Origin: BS750m-G62 sp046483505 | GTDB taxonomy: Bacteria > Planctomycetota > Phycisphaerae > FEN-1346 | Reading direction: 5' to 3' | NCBI GenBank assembly: GCA_046483505.1 | Contig: JAWODB010000264.1 | Span: 1 to 9,817, forward strand | Length of the DNA: 9,817 bases | Part shown: positions 1-7,261 of the stretch, piece after piece | How positions within the stretch are numbered: position 1 is the first letter of the stretch | Layout: every line of letters begins with the position of its first letter | Made by a program: the position numbers and the translations under genes | The notes under the pieces: model-generated | The model's database searches: none | Told to the model about the DNA's origin: nothing | What the model saw: only the letters and a program-made list of their open reading frames with translations

Positions 1-1
1 C

Positions 2-3000
2 TCGGACCCGCGGGTCCGGGCCACCTCGCTGCTGCTGGAAGAGCGGATCCCCGCCGCCCGGGCCAGCGCCCGGACCGAACACCACGAGGTGCCGGTCACG
101 CAGCGCGAGGAGGGGGAGGAGACCCGCGGCGCCACCGTCCGCGTCTACACCGACCCCGCCCCGCGCGTGCCGCAGGTCCACCTGCTCTCCAACGGCCGGT
201 ATCACGTCATGCTCACCAGCGCGGGGAGCGGGTTCAGCCGGTGGCACGCCACCGCCCTGACGCGGTGGCGCGAGGACTTCACCCGCGACCACTGGGGCAT
301 GTTCTTCTACCTGCACGACGTCGACGCCGACGAGACCTGGTCGTGCACGCACCAGCCGCTGTGCAGCGACGCCGGTCAGTACCGCTGCGTCTTCTCGCAG
401 GCGCGGGCCGAGTTCCGGACCGTCCACAACGACATCGACGCCTACCTCCAGATCTCCGTCTCGCCCGAAGAGGACCTGGAACTGAGGCGCCTCCACCTGA
501 CGAACCTGTCGAATGCGACGCGGACGCTGGAACTGACCTCGTTCGCGGAGGTGGCGCTGGCCTCGCCCGTCGCCGACCGCGCCCACCCGGTCTTCAACGC
601 GCTGTTCATCCAGACCGAGACGATTCCGGACAAGTCGGCCATCCTGTGCACCCGCCGGCCGCGGTCCGAGGAGGAAAAGCCGCCCTGGATGTTCCACGCC
701 ATGATCGTGCACGCCGAGAAGATCATGCCGTGGGCCTCCTTCGAGACCGACCGGGCCCGGTTCGTCGGCCGGGGCCGGTCGTCGGCGGACCCGGCGGCGC
801 TCGACCGTCCGGGCCCCCTCTCGGGCAGCGAGGGATCGGTTCTCGACCCGGCCGTCGCCATCCGCCGACGCCTGCGCATCGGGGCCGGCGAATCGATCGT
901 CATCGACTGCATCACCGGCGCCGGCGAGACCCGCGAGCAAGCCGTCCTCCTGGTCGACCGGTACCACGACCAGCGGCTGTCGGACCGCCTGTTCGAACTC
1001 GCCTGGACGCAGAGCCAGGTCCTCCTGCACCAGATCCACGCCACCGAGTCGCAGGCCCAGCGGTTTGCGCGCCTCGCCGGCTCCATCATCTACGCCAACC
1101 GGCGGTACCGGGCCAACGCCTCGCTGCTCTCGCGCAACCGCAAGGGGCAGGCCGACCTCTGGCGGTACGGCATCTCGGGCGACGTGCCCATCGTCCTGGT
1201 GCGCATCACGGAGGAGTCCGGCCTGGAACTCGTCCGCCGGACCCTCCAGGCCCACGCCTACTGGCGGTACAAGGGACTCCAGGTGGACCTCGTGATCTGG
1301 GTCGACGCCTTCTCCGGGTACCGCCAGTCGCTGTGGGACCAGATCATGGGCATGGTCGGCGCGGGGCCGGCCGCCGGCTCCCTCGACCAGCCGGGCGGCC
1401 TGTTCATCCGCAGCACCGACCAGTTGCCCGAAGACGACCGCGTGCTGCTCCAGTCGGTGGCCCGGATCGTCTTCTCGGACCGCGCGGGCACCCTGGCCGA
1501 GCAGACCGAACGCCGCCGACGGGCCGGCACGCGGGTACCGGCCCTTCGGCCGGTTCGCTATCCGGAGCCCATTCCCCCCGGCGAATACCATCTGCCGGAA
1601 CGCGAACTCGCCTTCTTCAACGGCCTGGGCGGCTTCACGCCCGACGGTCGCGAGTACGTCGTCATCCTCGAACCCGGGGCCGCCACCCCCGCCCCGTGGG
1701 CCAACGTCCTCGCCAACCCCGACTTCGGCACCGTCGTCACCGAATCGGGCCTCGCGTACACGTGGTTCCAGAACGCCCACGAGTACCGCCTGACCTCCTG
1801 GTACAACGACCCCGTGACCGACGACGCCACCGGCGAGGCGTTCTACGTCCGCGACGAGGAGACCGGACGCTTCTGGTCCGCCATGCCGAAGCCGGCGCCC
1901 GGCCCCACGCCGTACGTCTGTCGGCACGGGCTCGGGTACACCGTCTTCGAGCACACGCAGGAACGGATCTTCACCGAGGTCCACACGTACGTGGCGACCG
2001 ACGCGCCGGTCAAGTTCACGAAGTTCACGGTCCGGAACCTCTCGGAGCGGGACCGCCGCCTCAGCCTCGTCGGCTTCTGCGAATGGGTCCTGGGCGAGCA
2101 CCGCGAGACCAACGCCCTGCACGTGATCACGCGGCAGGACCCGCAGACGGGGGCCATCGTGGCCACGTCCAGTTACAGCACGGACTTCGCCGACCGCCTG
2201 GCCTTCTTCGAGACGAGCGCGGCCGACCGGAGCCTGACCGGCGACCGGACGGAGTTCATCGGCCGCAACGGTTCCCTGGCCGAGCCGGACGCCCTCGGCC
2301 GCCAGCGCCTCTCGAACCGCGTCGGCGCCGGCCTCGACCCCTGCGGCGCGATCCAGGCGTTCCTGATGGTCCCGGCCGGCCAGGAACGCCAGGTCGTCTT
2401 CATCCTGGGCGCGGCCCGCAGCGAACAGGAGATGCGCGAGACGCTGCACCGTTACGGCGGCATCGACGGCGCCCGCGTCGCCCTGGAGACCGTCTGGGAC
2501 TTCTGGAAACGCCTGCTCGGCGGCGTGTACGTCGAGACGCCCGACCCGGCCGTCAACCTCCTCACGAACCACTGGCTCCTGTACCAGGCGATGGCCGCTC
2601 GCTTCTGGGGACGCAGCGGCTTCTACCAGTCGGGCGGGGCGTACGGCTTCCGCGACCAGTTGCAGGACTCCCTCGCCCTCCTGCACGAGCGGGCGGACCT
2701 CGTCCGCGGCCACCTGCGGCGGTGCGCGGGCCGACAGTTCCACGACGGCGACGTCCAGCACTGGTGGCATCCGCCCACCGGACGGGGCGTCCGCACGCGG
2801 TTCTCCGACGACTACCTCTGGCTCCCCTACGTGACGGCCCGCTACGTGGCCGCCACCGGCGACACCGGTATCCTGAACGAGCACACCTCGTTCCTGGAGG
2901 GCCGGCCCGTCGAACCGGGCGAGGAGTCGTACTACGACCTGCCGCAGGTCAGCGAGGACTCCGCCTCGCTCTACGAGCACTGCATGCGGGCCATCCGCCG

Positions 3001-4009
3001 GAGTCTCCACTTCGGCGACCACGGCCTGCCGCTCATCGGCTGCGGCGACTGGAACGACGGCCTGAACCGGGTGGGCAAGGACGGCAAGGGCGAGAGCGTC
3101 TGGCTCGCGTTCTTCCTGTACGACGTGGTGACGCAGTTCGCGGCCCTGGCCCGCCGGCAGGGCGACCAGGCCGGCGTCGAGCGGTGCGAGCAGGCCGCCA
3201 AGACCCTCCAGGCCAACCTCGAGAAGCACGGCTGGGACGGCCGGTGGTACCGCCGGGCGTACTTCGACAACGGTGAGCCCCTCGGGTCGGCCTCGAGCCC
3301 CGAGTGCCGCATCGACGCCCTGCCGCAGGCCTGGTCCGTCCTCTCGGGCGCCGGCGAGACCCGCCGGGCCGAGATGGCCATGCAGTCGGTCCTGGAACAC
3401 CTCGTGGACTGGAACCTGGGGGTCATCCGCCTCTTCACGCCGCCGTTCGACCAGGCCCCCTGGGACCCCGGCTACATCAAGGGCTACGTGCCGGGCGTGC
3501 GGGAGAACGGGGGCCAGTACACCCACGCCGCCGTCTGGGTCACCATGGCCGCCGCCGCACTCCGCCAGGCCGAGACCGCCTGGCGCCTCTTCGACACCAT
3601 CAACCCGATCGCCCACGGCGACACGCCCGAACGCATCGACCGCTACAAAGTGGAGCCATACGTGGTGGCGGCCGACGTGTACACGGCCCACGGCCACGAG
3701 GGCCGCGGCGGATGGACCTGGTACACCGGCTCCGCCGCCTGGATGTACCGGATGCTGACCGACACGCTGCTGGGCCTGCGGCTGGAGGTCGACCGGCTGC
3801 GCCTCGAGCCCGTCCTCCCGCCCGGATGGAAGGGCTACACCATCCACTACCGCTACCGCAACACGGTGTACCACATCAAGGTGAGCGTGGCGGGCCCCGC
3901 CACCTGGAACGTCCGCAGCGTCCGCGTGGACGAGGTGGTCCAGGAGGAAAAGACCATCCCCCTGCTCGACGACGGCGTGGAACACGTGGTCCGCGTCCAG
4001 GTGGGCTGA
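2..4009 (+). CDS. Cyclic beta-1,2-glucan synthase-like protein, GH94 C-terminal half (5' partial)
   Basis: The frame is open from the left edge (codon 1 at base 2) to TGA at 4007-4009, 1335 residues; the true start is outside the window. A GTG at 89 is only the first possible in-window start and is unlikely to be real, because the codons before it already read like the family (SDPRVRATSLLLEERIP). Numbering from base 2: a GH94 N-terminal-type module near 60-330 (SNGRYHVM at 63, WREDFTRDHWG at 89); a second one near 530-800; an (alpha/alpha)6 catalytic module near 840-1260 with FRDQLQD at 883, GDWNDG at 1015-1020 (predicted general-acid Asp), GYIKGYVPGVRENGGQYTH at 1157-1175 and GRGGWTWYTGSAAWMYR at 1234; then a short beta-rich tail. 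In NdvB/Cgs proteins (about 2800 aa) this half phosphorolyses and trims beta-1,2-glucan made by an upstream membrane GT84 domain. That domain would lie to the left and is not visible. A related GH94 phosphorylase of another specificity is the alternative. Confidence 0.9.
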   Translation, partial: SDPRVRATSLLLEERIPAARASARTEHHEVPVTQREEGEETRGATVRVYTDPAPRVPQVHLLSNGRYHVMLTSAGSGFSRWHATALTRWREDFTRDHWGMFFYLHDVDADETWSCTHQPLCSDAGQYRCVFSQARAEFRTVHNDIDAYLQISVSPEEDLELRRLHLTNLSNATRTLELTSFAEVALASPVADRAHPVFNALFIQTETIPDKSAILCTRRPRSEEEKPPWMFHAMIVHAEKIMPWASFETDRARFVGRGRSSADPAALDRPGPLSGSEGSVLDPAVAIRRRLRIGAGESIVIDCITGAGETREQAVLLVDRYHDQRLSDRLFELAWTQSQVLLHQIHATESQAQRFARLAGSIIYANRRYRANASLLSRNRKGQADLWRYGISGDVPIVLVRITEESGLELVRRTLQAHAYWRYKGLQVDLVIWVDAFSGYRQSLWDQIMGMVGAGPAAGSLDQPGGLFIRSTDQLPEDDRVLLQSVARIVFSDRAGTLAEQTERRRRAGTRVPALRPVRYPEPIPPGEYHLPERELAFFNGLGGFTPDGREYVVILEPGAATPAPWANVLANPDFGTVVTESGLAYTWFQNAHEYRLTSWYNDPVTDDATGEAFYVRDEETGRFWSAMPKPAPGPTPYVCRHGLGYTVFEHTQERIFTEVHTYVATDAPVKFTKFTVRNLSERDRRLSLVGFCEWVLGEHRETNALHVITRQDPQTGAIVATSSYSTDFADRLAFFETSAADRSLTGDRTEFIGRNGSLAEPDALGRQRLSNRVGAGLDPCGAIQAFLMVPAGQERQVVFILGAARSEQEMRETLHRYGGIDGARVALETVWDFWKRLLGGVYVETPDPAVNLLTNHWLLYQAMAARFWGRSGFYQSGGAYGFRDQLQDSLALLHERADLVRGHLRRCAGRQFHDGDVQHWWHPPTGRGVRTRFSDDYLWLPYVTARYVAATGDTGILNEHTSFLEGRPVEPGEESYYDLPQVSEDSASLYEHCMRAIRRSLHFGDHGLPLIGCGDWNDGLNRVGKDGKGESVWLAFFLYDVVTQFAALARRQGDQAGVERCEQAAKTLQANLEKHGWDGRWYRRAYFDNGEPLGSASSPECRIDALPQAWSVLSGAGETRRAEMAMQSVLEHLVDWNLGVIRLFTPPFDQAPWDPGYIKGYVPGVRENGGQYTHAAVWVTMAAAALRQAETAWRLFDTINPIAHGDTPERIDRYKVEPYVVAADVYTAHGHEGRGGWTWYTGSAAWMYRMLTDTLLGLRLEVDRLRLEPVLPPGWKGYTIHYRYRNTVYHIKVSVAGPATWNVRSVRVDEVVQEEKTIPLLDDGVEHVVRVQVG

Positions 4010-4013
4010 GGCG

Positions 4014-4040
4014 ACAACGCGAAGTCGGCCTTTTGCGCGG
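4014..4040 (+). repeat. Dispersed repeat copy A, just after the GH94 gene
   Basis: These 27 bases match 7262-7288 at 23 of 27 positions (shared core CGCGAAG, then CGGCCT, then TGCGCGG). Both copies start 4 bases after a stop codon: this one after the GH94 gene, the other after clpX. After the shared stretch the two diverge. Here the hairpins seen in the other copy are absent. It may be a decayed or 5'-end-only copy of the palindromic element at 7262-7503. Confidence 0.5.
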
Positions 4041-4084
4041 CGGCGTCCGGTGGCGCGGGACGCTGTACCCGTCGTCGGTGCTGC

Positions 4085-4098
4085 GCGCCGGCCGGCGC
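4085..4098. repeat. Perfect 14-base GC palindrome
   Basis: GCGCCGGCCGGCGC is its own reverse complement. It lies in the intergenic region after the GH94 gene. Perfect palindromes of this size can arise by chance in sequence this GC-rich, so a regulatory role is not supported. It could contribute to a 3' hairpin for the GH94 mRNA, but no T tract follows. Confidence 0.3.
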
Positions 4099-4148
4099 AT
4101 CCGCCTGCCCCCGCCCCGCCGCCTGCCGGACCTCCGCCCACTGCAGCA

Positions 4149-4177
4149 TTGACCGGCCTTGGGGTGTGCGGTATAGT
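4149..4177 (+). promoter_or_regulatory. Sigma70-type promoter for the gpsA-clpX operon
   Basis: TTGACC (4149-4154), a 17-base spacer and TATAGT (4172-4177) each match the sigma70 consensus at 5 of 6 positions with ideal spacing. Transcription would start near 4184. It is the only clear promoter before gpsA and gives a leader of about 175 bases that contains the anti-repeat and the heptamer array. The promoter is read from sequence only. Confidence 0.7.
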
Positions 4178-4187
4178 GGACGGCAGG

Positions 4188-4357
4188 GTCGCGAGTCCAA
4201 AGTCAACAACCACGACACAGCGGCGCGCGACCGCCGTCGGCTCTGGACTCGACGCGTTCGATTGCCTTCACGACTTTGGACTTTGGACTTTGGACTTTGG
4301 ACTTTGGACTCTGGACTTTGGACTCTGGACTCTGGACTCTGGACTTTGGACTCCGAC
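4188..4357 (+). promoter_or_regulatory. Candidate structured leader RNA: anti-repeat pairing with the gpsA start region
   Basis: GTCG (4188-4191) and GAGTCCAAAGTC (4193-4204) are the exact complement of GACTTTGGACTC (4342-4353) and CGAC (4354-4357), giving 16 pairs with one bulged C at 4192. The left arm begins about four bases after the predicted transcription start; the right arm ends two bases before the gpsA ATG. Most of the left arm (AGTCCAAAGTC) can also pair with earlier heptamers, so the stem could move between registers. No Shine-Dalgarno sequence precedes the ATG. A stray CTCTGGACTC at 4241-4250, outside the array, looks like a diverged unit. The pairing is visible in the sequence; any control of translation is inference. 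Confidence 0.45.
4273..4355 (+). repeat. Heptanucleotide tandem repeat (ACTYTGG, 11 full units plus a partial)
   Basis: Eleven exact 7-base units run without interruption from 4273 to 4349, followed by a diverging unit (ACTCCGA). Two unit types are present, ACTTTGG (T) and ACTCTGG (C), in the order T T T T T C T C C C T. Because 7 is not a multiple of 3, every forward frame reads the same heptapeptide (TLDFGLW, or S for F) with no stops; the reverse strand is also stop-free. It is unlike its GC-rich surroundings. Short heptanucleotide tandem repeats between genes are well known in cyanobacteria (STRR sequences). The array ends four bases before the gpsA ATG and looks liable to slippage. Confidence 0.95.
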
Positions 4358-4359
4358 CC

Positions 4360-5367
4360 ATGATCAACCGCGCAGCCATCATCGGTGACGGCGGGATGGG
4401 CACCCTGAGTGCCATCCTCCTGGCCTCGGGCGGCATCGGCGTCCGCATGTGGTCGGCGTTCGAGGAACACGTGGCCGACATGCAGCGGACCGGCACGAAC
4501 GCCCGGTTCCTGCCGGGCTTCCGCCTGCCGGAGGACCTGCTCCTCTCGACCGACGCGGCGGAGGTCACCGACGGGGCCGACATGGTCGTGGTGGCGGTCC
4601 CGTCCCGCTACCTGCTGGCCGTCCTGGAGCAGGTGGCCGATGCCTTGCCCCAGGAGCCGATCTACTGCTCCGTCGTCAAGGGCATCGAGACGGAGAGCCT
4701 GCTCCGGCCGAGCGAGGTGCTGGAGCGGGTGGCCGGTCCCCGCCGGACGGTCATCCTGAGCGGCCCGTGCCTGGCGCGGGAGGTGGCGGCCCAGTTGCCG
4801 GCCGCCGTCGTCGTCGCCTCGGCCGACTCAGGCGACGCCGACCGCGTCCGCCGGGCCTACGCCACCGACTGGTTCCGCGTGTACACGAGCGACGACCCGG
4901 TGGGGGTGGAACTGGGCGGGGCCCTGAAGAACGTCATCGCCATCGCCGCCGGTATCTGTGCAGGCCTGGAACTCGGCACGAACGCCGTGGCCGCCCTCGT
5001 GACCCGGGGCCTGGTCGAGATGACCCGCCTGGGCACGGCCCTGGGCGCCCGGCCGGAGACGTTCGCCGGCCTGGCGGGCCTGGGGGACCTCGTCACGACG
5101 TGCCTCAGCCCCCTCAGCCGGAACCACCGCGTGGGCGAGGCCATCGGCCGCGGACGCTCGCTCGACGATATCCTCGAGGAACTCGACCGGGCCGAGCCCG
5201 AGGGCGTCCGCACCACCTGGGCTGCACTGACGCTGGCCGAGCGCGAGGGCATCGACATGCCCATCACCCGCGAGGTGTACGAGGTGCTCTTCAAGGGCAA
5301 ACCGGCCCCCGACGCCGTGGCGGACCTGATGCAGCGCGAGATGAAGGCCGAGACGGCTGTGCGATAA
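4360..5367 (+). CDS. gpsA: Glycerol-3-phosphate dehydrogenase [NAD(P)+]
   Basis: A 335-aa soluble enzyme of normal family length that reduces dihydroxyacetone phosphate to sn-glycerol 3-phosphate, the backbone of membrane phospholipids. Visible motifs: dinucleotide-binding GDGGMG at residues 9-14 after a short beta strand, VAVPSRY, SVVKGIE, LSGPCLAREVA (family usually SGPS/T, here Cys), GGALKNVIAIAAGI with the catalytic Lys at 190, and TFAGLAGLGDLVTTC with Asp243, followed by SRNHRVG. The loop usually reading GDN is GTN here. ATG 4360 is chosen because the Rossmann motif then lies at the normal distance from the N terminus. The frame stays open to a TTG at 4276, but that extension would encode only the heptamer repeat. 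There is no Shine-Dalgarno site before the ATG. It is first in an operon with two small membrane proteins and clpX; the next start is 12 bases after its stop. Confidence 0.95.
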   Translation: MINRAAIIGDGGMGTLSAILLASGGIGVRMWSAFEEHVADMQRTGTNARFLPGFRLPEDLLLSTDAAEVTDGADMVVVAVPSRYLLAVLEQVADALPQEPIYCSVVKGIETESLLRPSEVLERVAGPRRTVILSGPCLAREVAAQLPAAVVVASADSGDADRVRRAYATDWFRVYTSDDPVGVELGGALKNVIAIAAGICAGLELGTNAVAALVTRGLVEMTRLGTALGARPETFAGLAGLGDLVTTCLSPLSRNHRVGEAIGRGRSLDDILEELDRAEPEGVRTTWAALTLAEREGIDMPITREVYEVLFKGKPAPDAVADLMQREMKAETAVR

Positions 5368-5379
5368 GAGGGGGCCGGC

Positions 5380-5613
5380 ATGCGTGTCAGCGATTATGTG
5401 CCCCTGGGCGGGACGTTTGTTGAAATCACGCCGCGAGAGATTGCAGCCGCCATCTTCTGGATTTTCATCACCGTCGCAGGGGGCCTCTTCCTCGGCGTAG
5501 TCGTCGCCATGTTCCTGTCGAGGCACTGGCGGGAATGGATGCGGCGTAAACGGAACACGGGGCGTAGGACGCCGGTCCGTTTCGGCAAGGAGGACGAGCG
5601 GCAGGAGGGGTGA
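5380..5613 (+). CDS. Small single-span membrane protein, 77 aa, unknown function
   Basis: I do not recognise a family. A short N-terminal region (MRVSDYVPLGGTFVEITPRE) is followed by one strong membrane span at about residues 22-46 (IFWIFITVAGGLFLGVVVAMF). Then comes a very basic stretch, RHWREWMRRKR, which by the positive-inside rule puts the C terminus in the cytoplasm. The tail is charged. ATG 5380 has a purine-rich AGAGGGGG about 5 bases upstream. It begins 12 bases after gpsA and its TGA overlaps the next start as TGATG, so it is probably cotranscribed and coupled with the next gene. The two adjacent one-span proteins may work as a pair; this is inference from position. Length, span and tight packing favour a real gene. 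Confidence 0.75.
   Translation: MRVSDYVPLGGTFVEITPREIAAAIFWIFITVAGGLFLGVVVAMFLSRHWREWMRRKRNTGRRTPVRFGKEDERQEG
5603..5608 (+). promoter_or_regulatory. Shine-Dalgarno site deciding the SHOCT-like protein start
   Basis: AGGAGG inside the 3' end of the previous gene lies 4 bases before ATG 5613. The GTG at 5610 in the same frame would be only one base from it and is too close, so ATG 5613, overlapping the TGA of the previous gene, is preferred. Confidence 0.6.
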
Positions 5614-5990
5614 TGGAGCCCGAACCGTTCGCAACGCCCGTACGGGACATGCTCCCGGTCCTGGTGTGGGGCGCGGTGGGGCTGGTCCTGGTGTTCCTGG
5701 TCCTCGCCCTCGTCCGCCTGTGGGGGTGGAAGACGCAGCGGCGCGGCGGGAGTTGCGGCGGCATCGACCTGGACGACCTCCGCGCGCAACTGATCGCCGG
5801 CGAGATCAGCCGGGAGGAATACGAGGCCGTCCGCGCCCAAATCGCCGGCAAGAAGGTCGACCGCCCGCCCGCCGGACCGGATGGGGAAACCGAAGACGAA
5901 TCGCCGATAGAAACAGACGGTGCCGACCCGCCTGAGGACGAGACCGGCGACGACGCGCCGGAAAGGAGCCGTACGGATGGCGAAACGTAA
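5613..5990 (+). CDS. Membrane-anchored protein with SHOCT-like helix pair and acidic tail, 125 aa
   Basis: One membrane span at about residues 14-37 (VLVWGAVGLVLVFLVLALV) is followed by a basic and Gly-rich hinge. Then comes a helical segment at about 50-78 (IDLDDLRAQLIAGEISREEY onward) that fits the SHOCT pattern: a helix, a Gly-Glu-Ile turn, EE-[FY]E, then a second helix. SHOCT segments are common at the ends of small bacterial membrane proteins and probably mediate oligomerisation or contacts; no catalytic role is known. The last 45 residues are rich in Asp, Glu, Pro and Thr and look disordered. The start overlaps the upstream stop (TGATG) and its own 3' end overlaps clpX by 14 bases. The clpX Shine-Dalgarno site lies inside this gene, so translation of the two is probably linked. 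A partnership with ClpX is possible but rests only on position. Confidence 0.8.
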   Translation: MEPEPFATPVRDMLPVLVWGAVGLVLVFLVLALVRLWGWKTQRRGGSCGGIDLDDLRAQLIAGEISREEYEAVRAQIAGKKVDRPPAGPDGETEDESPIETDGADPPEDETGDDAPERSRTDGET

Positions 5991-7257
5991 CAACACCCGC
6001 GGCGGCCGCGGCCGCGACACCGTCTGCAGTTTCTGCGGCAAGAGCGGCCGCGAGGCCGGGTCCCTGGTCGAGGGCCGCGACGGCGTCTTCATCTGCGCCG
6101 AATGCATCGACCTGTGTAACTCCGTGGTCCAGGCGGAGCGGCGGCGGGCGGCGGCCGTGGCCCCGGACCTCGGACGCATCCCCACCCCGCAGGAGATCAA
6201 GGACTTCCTGGACCTGTACGTCATCGGCCAGGACCGCGCCAAGAAGGCCGTCTCCGTGGCCGTCCACAACCACTACAAGCGGCTGAGCCTCGGCGAGATG
6301 GGCGACGACGACGAGGTCGAGATCGAGAAGTCGAACCTCCTGCTCATCGGCCCGACGGGGTGCGGCAAGACGCTGATGGCCCGCAGCCTCGCCCACATCC
6401 TGAACGTCCCCTTCGCCATCGGCGACGCCACCACCCTGACCGAGGCGGGGTACGTGGGCGAGGACGTCGAGAACCTCCTGCTGAAACTCATCCACGCGGC
6501 CGACCTCGACATCGACGCCGCCCAGCGCGGTATTATCTACATCGACGAGATCGACAAGATCGGCCGGACCACGCAGAACGTCTCCATCACGCGCGACGTC
6601 TCGGGCGAGGGCGTCCAGCAGGCCCTGCTGAAGATGCTGGAGGGCACGATCGCGAACGTCCCGCCCCAGGGCGGACGAAAGCACCCCGAGCAACAGTATA
6701 TTCAGATCGATACCTCGCACATCCTGTTCATCTGCGGGGGGACGTTCGACCGCCTCGAGGAAATCGTCGGCCGCCGCATCGGCGCCAGCGCCATCGGGTT
6801 CAGCGAGGGGCAGCACCGCTCCGGCGACCGGTACCGCCGCACCGCCGAAATCCTGCCGCAGGTCACCCCGGACGACCTGATCCACTACGGCCTGATCCCG
6901 GAACTGGTGGGCCGGCTGCCGGTCATCACGGCCCTCATGCCGCTGGACGAGGACGCCCTCGTGCGCATCCTGACGGAGCCGAAGAACGCCCTCGTGAAGC
7001 AGTACCAGAAGTTCTTCGAGATGGAGGACGCCGAACTCGTCTTCGCGGACGAGGCGATGCGCGAAATCGCCCGCCAGGCCATGACCCGCAACACGGGCGC
7101 CCGGGCCCTCAGGAGCACCGTCGAGAACCTCATGCTCGAGGTGCTGTTCGAACTGCCGGACCGGCCGAAGGGGTACCGCTACACCGTCACGCCGGAGGTG
7201 GTCCGCGGCGAGGCGGACCTCTTCGCCGAGGCCGTGCCCGTGAAGGAAAGCGCGTAG
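5977..7257 (+). CDS. clpX: ATP-dependent Clp protease ATP-binding subunit ClpX
   Basis: A complete 426-aa AAA+ unfoldase that recognises tagged proteins, unfolds them and feeds them to ClpP in the cytoplasm. An N-terminal zinc-binding domain has Cys17, 20, 40 and 43 (C-x2-C-x19-C-x2-C). The AAA+ core has Walker A GPTGCGKT at 125-132 (Lys131; Cys replaces the more usual Ser), pore loop GYVG with Tyr159, Walker B IIYIDE (Asp190, Glu191), the second pore-loop region SGEGVQQALLKMLEGT, the GRKHP (RKH) loop, arginine finger PELVGR (Arg313) and sensor 2 GAR (Arg376). The ClpP-docking IGF tripeptide is intact at 273-275, so it should work with a ClpP encoded elsewhere. ATG 5977 is fixed by AAAGGAG at 5962-5968, 8 bases upstream; the open frame before it is the overlap with the SHOCT-like gene. 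It is not next to clpP or tig as in many bacteria but ends an operon headed by gpsA. Confidence 0.97.
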   Translation: MAKRNNTRGGRGRDTVCSFCGKSGREAGSLVEGRDGVFICAECIDLCNSVVQAERRRAAAVAPDLGRIPTPQEIKDFLDLYVIGQDRAKKAVSVAVHNHYKRLSLGEMGDDDEVEIEKSNLLLIGPTGCGKTLMARSLAHILNVPFAIGDATTLTEAGYVGEDVENLLLKLIHAADLDIDAAQRGIIYIDEIDKIGRTTQNVSITRDVSGEGVQQALLKMLEGTIANVPPQGGRKHPEQQYIQIDTSHILFICGGTFDRLEEIVGRRIGASAIGFSEGQHRSGDRYRRTAEILPQVTPDDLIHYGLIPELVGRLPVITALMPLDEDALVRILTEPKNALVKQYQKFFEMEDAELVFADEAMREIARQAMTRNTGARALRSTVENLMLEVLFELPDRPKGYRYTVTPEVVRGEADLFAEAVPVKESA

Positions 7258-7261
7258 TACT

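Noticed and set aside
241..3276. 1011-aa plus-strand ORF in a second frame inside the GH94 gene
   Set aside because: Composition is almost all Arg, Pro, Gly and Ala with no family motifs. It is a high-GC shadow of the GH94 frame, which has conserved motifs throughout.
4273..4355. CRISPR array
   Set aside because: Units are 7 bases with no spacers; it is a simple tandem repeat and no cas genes are present.
4276..4359. N-terminal extension of gpsA from TTG 4276
   Set aside because: It would encode only the heptamer repeat peptide and place the Rossmann motif about 28 residues too far in. Kept only as a question in the findings.
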